Source of the DNA: Spirodela intermedia
Lineage: Eukaryota > Streptophyta > Magnoliopsida > Alismatales > Araceae
Assembly: GCA_902729315.2 (NCBI GenBank)
Contig: LR746269.1
Location: 5,425,501 to 5,489,500 of the forward strand
Direction: 5' to 3'
DNA: 64,000 nt
Part shown: positions 30,301 through 42,300 of the stretch, in pieces
Position numbering within the stretch: the stretch's first letter is position 1
Layout: each line of letters opens with the position of its first letter
Translations under genes and position numbers: made by a program
The notes under the pieces: generated by a model
Databases searched by the model: none
What the model saw: the letters and a program-made list of their open reading frames with translations, nothing else
Told to the model about the DNA's origin: nothing

Positions 30301-33300
30301 GTTTGAAGAGAATGTCTTTTCCAGGAGTTCCCTTTAAGTAGTGTAACACCTGATATGCAGCATAAAGATGGGATTTCGTTGGCTGATGCATGAACTGACT
30401 TAAGAGACTAATTGCTTATGAGATGTCAGGTCTAGTGTGTGTGCGATATATCAATCGTCTAATAAGACGTTGATACATTTCTTGATCAATAGACTCCTTC
30501 CCTTCACCAACACTATGTTTGTGGTTAGAATCAAGGGGGGTGCTAGCTGGTTTGCATGCAGACTTTCTAGTATCCTTTAGAAGACCTGCCACATACTTTC
30601 ATTGAGAGATGAATATGCCCTTTGAAGAATGAGCCACCTCAATGCCTAGAAAATAATTAAGACAACCCAAAGTCTTGATGTCAAATTCCTTGGCAAGATA
30701 TTTGCTGAAATTTCTTTGTTCAATGTCATCACTTCTAGTAATTATAATATCGTCAACATAAACTAGGAGTATAGTAACTCCCCCTAATGAAGTATGTTTG
30801 AAAAATAATGTGTGATCAGTATTACTAGGACTTTCTTATGACAGTAGAAAATCTCCCAAACCATGCATGTGGAGACTTCAGTCCATACAATGACTTTCTT
30901 AGTCTGCAAACAATGTTAGATGGTAAATTTCCTTCATAACCAGGTAGATAATTTATATATATACTTCATCAGTAAGATCCCCATGAAGAAAGTCATTCTT
31001 CACATCATATTGTTGGATATTCCAACTAAAAATAGCAACGAATGATAAAATAATTCTAATTGTGTTCATTTTTGCCACAAGAGAAAAAGTTTCATGGTAG
31101 TCAATTTCATAAACTTGTGTATATCCTTTAGCTATGAGTTTGACCTTGTACCTTTCAACTGATCCATCATCATTGTATTTTATAGAATAAACTCATTTAC
31201 AATCAACTACCTGTTTATCCTTAAGAAGAGGTATAAGCTCCCATGTATTATTTCTCCAAAAGCATGCATCTCATCATCCATGGCCTGTTTCCACACTTTC
31301 TTGGAGAGAGCTTTTGACATATTAACTAGAATGGTAATATTATCCAAGGTAGTAAGAAAGGTCTAATATGATGGAGAAAGTTTATGATAAAAAATAAAGC
31401 TTGTTGAAGGGAAGGTCATTGGATTGGGGACTAGTAGTATTTGTTACGAGACACAGCGAAAGTAGGAAAGGAAAACTGACTTAGCCCTTCTTAGGGCAGT
31501 ACAATATTTATATTAGCGTCTAATAAACCTTTTCAATATTATGGAAAGGTCTAATAACAGAAACACGAAAAAGGAAATGCGTCTAATAATAGAAAAGAAA
31601 AGAAAAATAGAAGGAAAGCCTAATATAGCAAAAAGCTTGTTTTGCGTAACACTCCCCCTCAAGCTGGTGCGTGGATATCATTCATGCCTAGCTTGCTCCT
31701 TTGTTTGCAGAACTCCGTTGCAGAAATGCTCTTAGTTAATATATCAGCCAACTGTGCAAAAAATTCTGTGCAAAACATTCCTAGTTCGAGTTTCTCTTTA
31801 ATAAAATGTCTGTCTACTTCAATGTGTTTGGTCTTGTTATGCTGAATAGGATCATGTGCAATACTTATTGCGAACTGATTGTCACAGAACAAGGCTATCA
31901 AATCTTTCATGAGTATTTGTAAGTCATTTAGTATATTTTTTATCCAAATGCCTTCACAAATCCTAAGGGCTATAGCCCGAAATTCTGCTTCAGCACTTGA
32001 TTGAGCCACAACTCTTTGTTTTTGGCTTCGCCAAGTGACCAAATTTCCTCCAATGAGACAACAATAGCCAGTAGTAGAGTATCTATCATCAACTGAACCA
32101 GCATAAGCAGCATCGATATAGATGCCCATGCTAATTGTTCCTTTAAGATAGGCTAGGACTCATTGAGCAGCTTGATGATGTACCTCCCTAGGGTCATGTA
32201 TCCAGTCTAGTATGGGATAGATAAATTAATTTTCCTACTAGCCATTGATAAGAGTCCTTATCTACTTGATCACTTTTCTTTGAAGCCTCAATACAATGTT
32301 GTGCTTCAACTGGATAAAGAATATAAAAAAATAAAAATAAAATTAAATCAATAAGTAAATAAATAAGTATAAGTAGAAGAGGGTACATGATGATTTACAA
32401 TTACTCATGCCTGTATATTTGAGTAAATCTGTAATATACTTTCTTTGAAATAGGAATAAATTTCCACAAGAGTAGGCTACCTCAATTCCCAAGAAGTATT
32501 TTAATTGTCCCAACACTTTGATATCAAAAATAGCCGTCAATTATTTTTGAAGAGAAGTGATTTCTTGCATATCATCTCTTGTGACAATCTTGCCATCGAC
32601 ATTTACTAGTATCATTTGGGTCTTTGTATCCTAATGGAACCTCCATATATATTTCTTTTGAGATTTCTAGCACAATGGGTCTTTGTAAGAATGCATTTTT
32701 CACTTCAAATTGTAATAAGGACCATCCATAATGGACAGCCAAGGATATTAATATTTGAACTATTTCCATCTTTGCAACTAGAGCAAAGGTCTCCATGTAA
32801 TTAATACCATAACATTAGGTGAAGCCTTTTGCCACCAACTGAGTTTTAAAACACTCAATAGTTCCATCAGATTTATACTTAATAGTGTATACCCTTCTAC
32901 AACGCACAATTTTCTTCCCTTTAGGAAGTAGCACGAGTTCCTAAGTTTGATTCTTCTACAGAGCTAACATTTCCTCATCCATTGCTTTTTTCCATAGAGG
33001 GCTTCTTAAGGCTTCATCAATGTTTTGAGGAGTATCGTGTTTATCAATAGCTAACAGAAATGACCTGTACTGCAGAGATAGGTGATGATAAGATACATAA
33101 TTGTAGGATGGATATACCTTTTTCTTTGTACATTTTTTAATTCCTTTGCGGAGAGCAATAGGGCAGATTTCGTTTCCTTCATTTCTTTGAGTAATAAGAA
33201 GGTTTTGTTGATCAATCAGTGAATTGTCACATTCAATAATAGAATCATGTGCATCTGTTGCGTCAAGCAGATCCTGTTCATGGTATCTGCTGTGTCAGGT

Positions 33301-36300
33301 TGCTCATGAGCATTTGCTGAGTCAGGTTGTTCATGGGCATCTATTGCGTCAAGCAGATCCTATTCATGGGTATCTTTGATTATCTTTGGCTTTCTTTGAT
33401 AATAACCTCGACCAAATCGATTTGGTGGGGGTGGAGGTGCTGAAAAATTTATTGGTAACATTTTAGGGACTTCATTCTCCTTGAGAATCTCAATGTGTAA
33501 ATCGTGTTTTTCTAGCACAAGATACTTGAGTTGTTGTTTGCTAGAAATACATGCTGCTTTCATCAAATGTGACATTAATTGTCACAATAAATTTTTGATG
33601 TCTTGGGTCATAAAATTTATACCCTTTTTGTGTATTGGAATAGCCCACAAAGACTGCCTTTATGGCTCTAGGGGCAAATTTAGACAGTCCATTTTGAGAT
33701 TGATGGATGTATGCAACACTCTCAAATACTTGAAGAGGTAAATCTGGTCCATATTGCACAGTCGGATAATAACCCTGCAATAAGGCTTTGGGAGTCTTAA
33801 ATGATAATGTTTATGATGGGAAATGATTAACAAGATGAGTGGCTGTTAAACATCACAGCCCTTGTTATTTCTAGCAGTTGCTTAATTTTTTTTCAGCTAC
33901 CCCATTTTGCTGGGGTGTATAGGGGCAAGAAGATTCATGAACAATGCCCTCAGCAAAGAAATTGGAGACAATAGAATTGAAAAAATCCTTAGAATTGTCT
34001 GATCGGAGTTTCTTAGGAGTTATACTAAACTGATTTTGAATTATCTTGATAAACCTCTGAATGACACTACTAGTCATCTACAAAGATGATAAACCATCTG
34101 AAGTCCCTAACACCGCTGGATGAAGGACCCCATATCATAATGTATTCTGTAAAAAGGGGATTCACTTTTATTCCAGTAGAGGGAAATGAAATTCGCCGCT
34201 GCTTAACCATTTGACAAGGTTCGTAGATGAAAATAGATTCACTAATTGCATGATATAATTTTGAAAACAAGTATCTAGGTACTTTTAGTAAGCACCTATA
34301 ATTTTGCTGGGATGTCCTAAACGACAATGCAGCAACATCAATTTGTTCAAGGGAGAAGCAGAAGCAAAAGTGAAAATGTTTGGATTGGAATTCATCAACA
34401 ACGTCTTGTCCATACACCCTGTGTAGTAGAGTTCATCTCGTGCTCTAACATGCCCAATCCTCTTGCCCAAAGTTTTGTCATAGAAGAAACAGAAAGCACC
34501 ATCAAATAATATTAGACAATTCAAGTCTTTACCCAATTTTCTTGAGAACAATGGATGCGCATTCAATCTTGGAACATGAAGAACATATCTTAAAGACCCC
34601 AATTTCTCAAGATGAATTGATCCAATGCTAGCTACAGGTAACAAATCTCCACTTGTAGTAATAACCTTCTGATTATTGGTACATACCTCATATGTAATGA
34701 ATAGTGATGCATATGATCAGTAACTCCAAAATCAATGATCCATGACACTTTTTGGGGTGAAGGTGATGCCAATGATGAGGTATTTAAGCATAAGGGAAAA
34801 CGTTAAGGAAAATGCTTACTAGCATGTGCAAAGGAGGTGGAGCTGATCATGCTCCTTAGCTGTTCAATTTCTTCTCTGAGTTTTCCAATCTCTGAAGGTT
34901 GAGAGGAAGTAGATCTGTCTTGACTAGCTCCTCCTTGAATCATAGGCGCAACACCATTTTCATTTTGAGCATTAGCCAAATGTAACTTTCCATAATTGGG
35001 TGGTTTGCCATGGATCTTCTAGCATGTCTCCCTAGTGTGACATTTTTTCCGACAATAAGTGCAAAATAGGTGTGCCTTCGGATCAGTCTTAGGATCTCCT
35101 TTGATGAATGGTACTTTACTATTCCCTTGTTTCAATATCTGATACTACTTCCCAAGCAAAGATTTGATTTACTAGAGTCTCATATTCTAGATTTAGCCCC
35201 TTCAAAAATTTATACAGCTTGTCTTTCATGATATAATTTCGTTCTTTAATATTAGGGTTCTTGATTGGTCTGTAGTGGTCGCTTTCTCTCCAGATGGATT
35301 TTAATTCACGAGCATATTCCAGAACAATCAATGTTCCCTATACCAAAGTCAGAGATTTCTGCACCATTCTATAAATTTGAGATTCGTCATGTTTAGTAGA
35401 GTGAACATGACGAACTTTGTCTCATAATTCCTTCACAGATTTTAGAAAAAGAAATCTATCACTTATCTTTGGTGAAATGTTGTCTAGCATCCAATATTGA
35501 GTCAGTGTTTCTTCTTCTTTCCACTGAGAATATCCTGAGTTGTCAATACTTGACGAGGATTGTGTCAGGTGACAATCTAGATTTCTCCCATGTAGAATAA
35601 GTTTCACATATGATGTCCATTGGAACAAATTGATTCTATCAAATCAAAATCTCTCAGCAATTTAAGTAGATCTGAACATACCTTAATTACTTCAAATGAA
35701 TGTCCTAGGCCAGAGGAGGAAGATTCACTGACCCTTGTCTCCATGTTCTTCAGCCGTGACCAGATAGCCAAAAAAAATCTCAAACAGAGATTCCCTAATG
35801 TGATTTGAATAACAGTTTATGTTCAAGAAACTGAGGATGACTGCCACTGTCAAGAAACAACAATGGTGTATTCGCAGACGTCCACCACTGTTAAGAAATC
35901 GACGATGATGTTTTTGTAGATGTCTCCCACCGTCAAGAAACGAGGATGGTGTAGTGACTCTCCAAGGAATCTACCGGTCTGCTTACAACCAAGAAACCTC
36001 ACGATTTCAGGTACTGCAGGCAAGAAGAAGATCACCAAGCAACACTCCCTACAATGTGAAGTCGTCATCACCACCAAGGTTGGTTGACCTTCTGTCGGCA
36101 GTCTTCACACAGGATCAAAGAGAAGGCTCTGATACCATGTTACAAGAAAGGAAAACTGACTTAGCCCTTCTCAGGGCAGTACGCCAATATTTATATTGGC
36201 ATCTAATAAATCTTTCCTGTAATACGGAAAGGTCTAATAACAGAAACACGAAAAAGGAAATACATCTAATAATAGGAAAGAAAGGAAAAATGAAAGGAAA

Positions 36301-39300
36301 GCCTAATATAGCAAAAAGCTTGGTCTGCGTAACAGTATTTTCTGCAGGGATGAATGTGGTTTCTTGGTCATTGGTTAAGGCTAGTTCGGAGTCCTGGGGT
36401 GATCCAGAATTTGGAGGTACTCGTGTCCTTGAATAAACCCGACCAAATCTGAGTTTTTCAAGAAGCGGTTCAAGAAGAGATGGACTTTGGTCAGAAACAT
36501 GAATTGGTAGAATAATTTGACTTGGAGGAGAAGAAACTCCTGAAAAAAAATCAGGTAAAGTGGGAAATGGCAAAGAAGTGTCTTGTGAGTTTTTTTGAAA
36601 GTAAAAATTGATTCATGAAAGGTAACATCCATAGTTAAGAATTTTGGAGTTGGTGGATGATAATATTGATACCCTTTTTGAGTTGTTGAATATCCAACAA
36701 ATATACATTTGAGGGATCTTGGATCTAATTTACCTTTAGTTGGATTATGATTATGGATGAATGAGACATCCGAATATGCGAGGCTCTAATTAGATATGGA
36801 GATGATTAAGAGGGAAATAAAAAGCTAACTTTTCCATAGGACTTTAGAAACCCAAGGTTCTAGTGGGGAGACGATTTATTAAATGTGTTGCTGTTGAGAG
36901 AACTTCACCCCAAAAAAATTTGGGTGCACTTGTCTGAAACAAGAGTGATCGTGTAACCTCCAAGAGGTGTTGATTTTTTCTTTCTGTCAATCCATTTTAC
37001 TGAGTATAAACATATGAAAACTCATGTATAATACCCTTAGCCTGAAAGAAAAGAATTCAGATCATTGCTAAAGTATTCCTTCGCATTATTTGACCTGAAT
37101 TTCTTTATAGGATTATCAAATTAGGTTTTGATCATTGCACAAAAACATTTCACCGCAATTGAAACTTTTGATTTCTGCTTAAGAAGAAAGACACACATGC
37201 AACGGATGTAGTCATCCACAAAGGTAACAAACCATTTATTACTCATTAGATCTACGTTGGGACATGGTCCCCAAACATCATTGTGGGTGCAAGAGAAAGG
37301 GATCTCACTCTTTTCATTTCTAATTGGAAAAGAAATACAAGTACATTTGGATAGTTCACATATGTCACACTTAAAGGGTTTTTACAGACACCTTTTGAAA
37401 CAAAGATGAAAACTCTTCATAGTAGCAAAGGAAGGATGCCCTAATCTTTGATGAAGGAGCTGAATGTGACTTAGATCCTTGTGATGTTCTATAGATGGAT
37501 CCGCTTCCATAAGACAGGTTTGACTAGATCCCTCCAAGATGTAAAGTCCTTGTTTTCTAGCAACTCCAATCCTCAGCTTCTGAACTGTAGTTGAGATAAC
37601 ACACGGTATGGAGCTCTGATAGGGGCCTAGCACTTGTGGAAGAAGAAGTCAAACTTTATTTATCAAAAATAATTTACAAGGAGAGTGGGATCCAATATTT
37701 ATACCAGATCCCTAGAAGGTTCTAGACATGCTGATGTAACATGAAATGAAAGATACACGAAGACATATATGTAAACATGTAAGGTATACAGGTTGTTAAG
37801 TGTATCTCAACAACACTCCCCCTCAAGTTGGTGAGTGGATGTTGTCCATTCTCAACTTGAGAATAATCTTCTGCAGTTGTGTACCTAAGATGCCTTTAGT
37901 AAGCATGTCTGCCAATTGATTATTTGTTGAAATGTATGATATACAAATCACATTGGCCTCTAGTTTCTCTTTGATCAAATGGCAATCAATCTCCACATGT
38001 TTGGTACGGTCATGCTGTACTGGGTTGTGCATTAGATTGATTGCTGACTTATTGTTGCAATAAATCTTCATAGGACTGAATAAAAGAACTTGTAACTTGT
38101 CAAGTTCTTGACCCAAAGTAACTCACATATTCCTTGGGCAAGTGCCCTAAGTTCAGCCTCAGCACTTGATTGAGCAACCATATTCTGTTTTTCACTCCAT
38201 GTGACAAGGTTGCCACCAACAAAAGTAAGATGACCAGAGGTTGACCTTCAATCAATTGTTGAGCCTGCATAGTCAGCATCTGTAAACATCTCAACCTCTA
38301 CCTTTTCACTTCGTCTAAAAATAAACCCTTTTCCTGGTGTGCCTTTCAAATAATGTAGCACTCGGTAGGCAGCATGTAAATGAGACTCTTTAGGCTGATA
38401 CGTAAATTGGTTCAATATACTCACTAAATATGAAATATATGGTTGAGTGTGTGTTAGATAAAGCAGTCAGCTAATGAGATGTTGATACATCTCACGATCA
38501 ATAGAAATTTCTTCATCTGCCATACACAATTTCTGGTTTGGATCAATAGGTGTATTGGCTGGTTTACATGTAGGTTTCCTTGTTTCAACTAACAAATCTG
38601 TGATGTACTTTCGTTGAGAAATAAAAATGACTTCAGAGGAATGTGTCACTTCGATTCCTAAAAAATACTTGAGTCGTCCCAATGTTTTGATATCAAACTC
38701 TTTGGCCAAACAATCACTTCGATTCCTATGATGATAATATTATCAACATAAACTAATAGAACTATAACTCCTCTTGTAGAAGAGTGTTTAAAAAATAGTG
38801 TGTGATCAACATTACTTTGGTTGTAATGCAATTTCTTTATGGCTACTGTAAACCTTTCAAATCATGCACGTGGAGACTATTTGAGGCCATAAAGGGATTT
38901 CTTTAACTTGCAAACAAGATTAGATGAATGATTACCTCATATCCTAGTGGGAAAGTCATGTAAACCTCTTCAACCAAATCATCAAGCAATAGTACATTTT
39001 TATCATCAAATTCTTGAATATTCCAACTGAAAATTATTGTCAAGGACAGTAACAAACGAACTGTATTCATTTTGGTCACCAACCGGGCTTTATCCCTCTC
39101 AATCAAACCATCTAATTTATATTTCACTGTGTACACCCATTTGCAACCAACAGTCTTCTTATCTCGTGGTAATTCCACTAGATCCCATGTCTGATTTTTT
39201 GCAAGAGCTCTCATCTCATCATCCATGGTTTAATTCCCCTTAGGATTGGATAGAGCCTCAGAGAGATTTTTTGGAACAGTAGTGGTGTCTAAGGATGCAA

Positions 39301-42300
39301 GGAATGATTGATAGGGTGAAGAAAGTCTGTGATAAGATAGGAAATTAGCAGCTGGGTACAAAGGTATTTTTGTACACTCCCTTATAGGTTTGCACAGGGC
39401 AATGGGAAGTGAATCATGAGGTAATGGCTGCATATTATCTAAGGTCAGATCAGAATCTCGGATTTTTGGTGAATCGTGAATTTCCCCTCACCTAGAATAA
39501 ACCTTGCCAAACCTTAGGTTTTCAGGAATTGGATTCAATATAGGACTGGGTATTTCAAGGACTGAAATGGGAATGAACAGGTTACTAACTGAAGACAAGA
39601 GTGAAGAATCTACATGTTGATCCATATGAGCTGTAGAAAATAAATGTTGATTGCTGGATGGAGATTCTTTAAAATAAGAATCAGATTTATGAAATGTAGC
39701 ATCCAATGAAATAAAAAAAATTCTAGGAGGGTGGTAACATTTGTATCCCTTTTTATTGGTAGTATAACCAAGAAATACACATTTAAATGATCTCGGTTCT
39801 AGTTTGCCTTTGGTTTGATTATGAATGTGAACAAAAGAGACAACCAAATATCTTAGGTTCTAGCTTAGTTTTAAGTTGATGGTCTGAGAAAAATATGGCT
39901 AATAAATCTAACAAGTGGTGGAAGCCTAAGGTTCTAGATGGTAATTGGTTGATGAGGTATGTGGCTGTTAGAACAGCCTCCCCCCAAAAAACTTTAGCTA
40001 CATGATGTTGAAATAAAATTGATTGAGTGACTTCTAAAAGGTGATGATTTTGTCTTTCAACTAAACCATTATGCTATGGAGTATAAACGCAGGAGTATTC
40101 ATGCATGATGCTCTCTGTCTGAAATTATAAATTCAAGTTTTGGCTAAACTACTCTTTAGCATTATCAGATCTGACTTTTTTAATACTAGTGCCAAACTTA
40201 TTTTTTATCATGGCACAAAAAAAAAATCAGAATATTACACACATTGGATTTTTGTTTGAGAAGGAAGACCCACATACATCTTGTACAATCATCAATGAAA
40301 GTGGCAAACCATTTATTACCACGAATGTCATTAATGGGACATAGTCTCCAAATGTCATTATGAATTAGGAAGAAAGGAACATTACTCCTTTCCCCTTGAG
40401 ATTGAATGAAGTACGTGTGTGTTTAGAAAGTTCATACACATTACATTAAGTGTCCAATGACACCTTTCGAAACAAAGTAGGAAAACCTATTTTCAAAGTG
40501 CTAAAAGATGGATGACCCATCCATTGGTGAAGTAATCATATCTTAAGGACGTCTCCTAGAGGTTCTAGAGATTGATCCACTTCCACTAGATGTGTTTGGT
40601 TTAGTCCTTCTAAAAGATAAAGACCTCACTCTCTCTAGCAACTCCAATCCTCCAATGATATACTTTATCAAATATGACACAGACATCATCAAACAAGACA
40701 CAATGAGGTGAGTCTCTAACAAGTTTCTTAACTGAAATGAGGTCTGTAAATAATTTGGGGACATGAAGAATATTAGTAAGAACCCTAAGAGGTTCAAGTC
40801 TACAGTAGTCACTTTTCTGTTACTAAGGTAGGGGTTGTATTTGGTGAAAAGGCTGGAGGAGTTAGCCATGTGATATGTTGCTCCTGAGTCCACTACCCAA
40901 TTATTAAAAATATCTCTAGAAGAGTCTCTAACTCTAAGAGAGTGGTGAAACATACCAGGCTAAATTGATGAGAACTGTGTCACTGTCAACTACAGTTTTT
41001 CTAACTCAATTTGAAGTCGATCTATATCCTCAATTTAAGGAGAAGAAGAATGTTGATTGATTTGGGAATCTTAGGGCTGACTAGTTGATAATTCCACTGT
41101 AAAATGTGCTTGACTGTCATATTTTTCAGTGCCAAAATTTTACCTTGTAGTTTATAACATGTCTCTAGTGTGATGTGTTTTCCTGCAATATGTACACCAT
41201 AGATTATTACGAAAATCAGTCTTCATAGCTAATATGTTTAGCTTGATCTGTGGTTTTCTTCATAGTTTCTCCTTGTTTAATCATAAATGCAGGATTGTCA
41301 ACTTCAGGCACTGACAATATTGAGATAATAATCGATTTCCTGTCATAAATTTTTCAATTCTCCTATATATTCCACCACATTTATTTCCTTGAATTGTTGA
41401 CATGGATTTTGTCTGAAGTTCATAAAAATGTGACTCATTGTCTCTTTGTGAGAATTTCGTGTGAATTGTTTCCCACAAATCTTTGATTGTAGATAGGAAG
41501 AAAAAATGTCGGCTAATTTGGGGAATCATTGTTCCCCAAAGCCAGGTTTTGATTAATGCATCTTCTTCTCTCCATCTACGAAATTCTTGAGACAATGGAT
41601 CTGGTTTTCCTCAATCAGATGATGTAACAACCCTCTTCTAGTCAATACCTCTTGAACAAATTATGACCATTGAATTAAATTGTATCCAGTCAATTTGAAC
41701 TCTGCAGGCATTGCAGGAAGTTTTACGAGTAATCTTGGGCCACTTGGACCAAGATTAACTTCCCTTGTGGAGGTTGGATCCCCCACAGATAATGAAGAAC
41801 TGTCTCCCACATTCTCCATTTAAAGAGGATGTCCAAATCCACGAAAAAATCAAATTTCATGAACAAATCTCGATAGAGATAAAAAAAATTGGTACAGGAA
41901 TTGTAACAGACCAGTAGATCACACCTGAATTTGCTTTGGAAGAAACACAGGGAAGGAGAAGATCCTTTGCCGAAAGTGTATGGCGCCTGTAACTCCAACG
42001 GATGATGAAGAGAACGCTGACAAAGCAACATCAATTGTGACGGTGCTGAAAAGTAAGGTTTGAAACCCTAGAATGGCTCATATACCATGCAGTCGAGATG
42101 ACACACGGCCTGGAGCTCTGATAGGCGCTCAACACTCGTGGAAGAAGAACTCAACCTTTATTTATCAGAAATAGTTTACAAGGAGAGCGGGATCCAATAT
42201 TTATACCAGATCCCTAGAAGGTTCTAGACATATTGATGTAATAGGAAATGAAAGATACATTAGGACAGATGTAAACATATAAGGTATACAGGTTATTAAG

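Larger units (their letters stand above)
31442..36334 (-). mobile_element. Copia retrotransposon B nested in A
   Basis: A 4.9 kb element with LTRs at 31442-31651 and 36138-36334 and an exact GTATT target duplication. It has an exact TGGTATCAGAGCC primer binding site on minus (36125-36137) and a GAGGGGGAG polypurine tract beside the left LTR. Domain order on minus is gag (about 35630 to 34800, with a zinc-knuckle-like block near 35040), protease region (about 34750), GAG-pre-integrase and integrase (34644 to 33870), linker (33780 to 33360), reverse transcriptase (about 33000 to 32400) and RNase H (32129 to 31659). Frames are broken and the reverse transcriptase YVDD box reads NVDG. A low-complexity A/T-rich stretch (about 32318-32385) lies inside the reverse transcriptase region. 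Confidence 0.9.

Noticed and set aside
31541-31845. Plus-strand frames across the copia B 3' LTR
   Set aside because: They run antisense across the LTR and RNase H of element B and have no content of their own.
36115-36573. Minus-strand 152-codon frame as one protein
   Set aside because: It crosses the border between the 5' LTR of B and element A, so it is a chance fusion of two elements.
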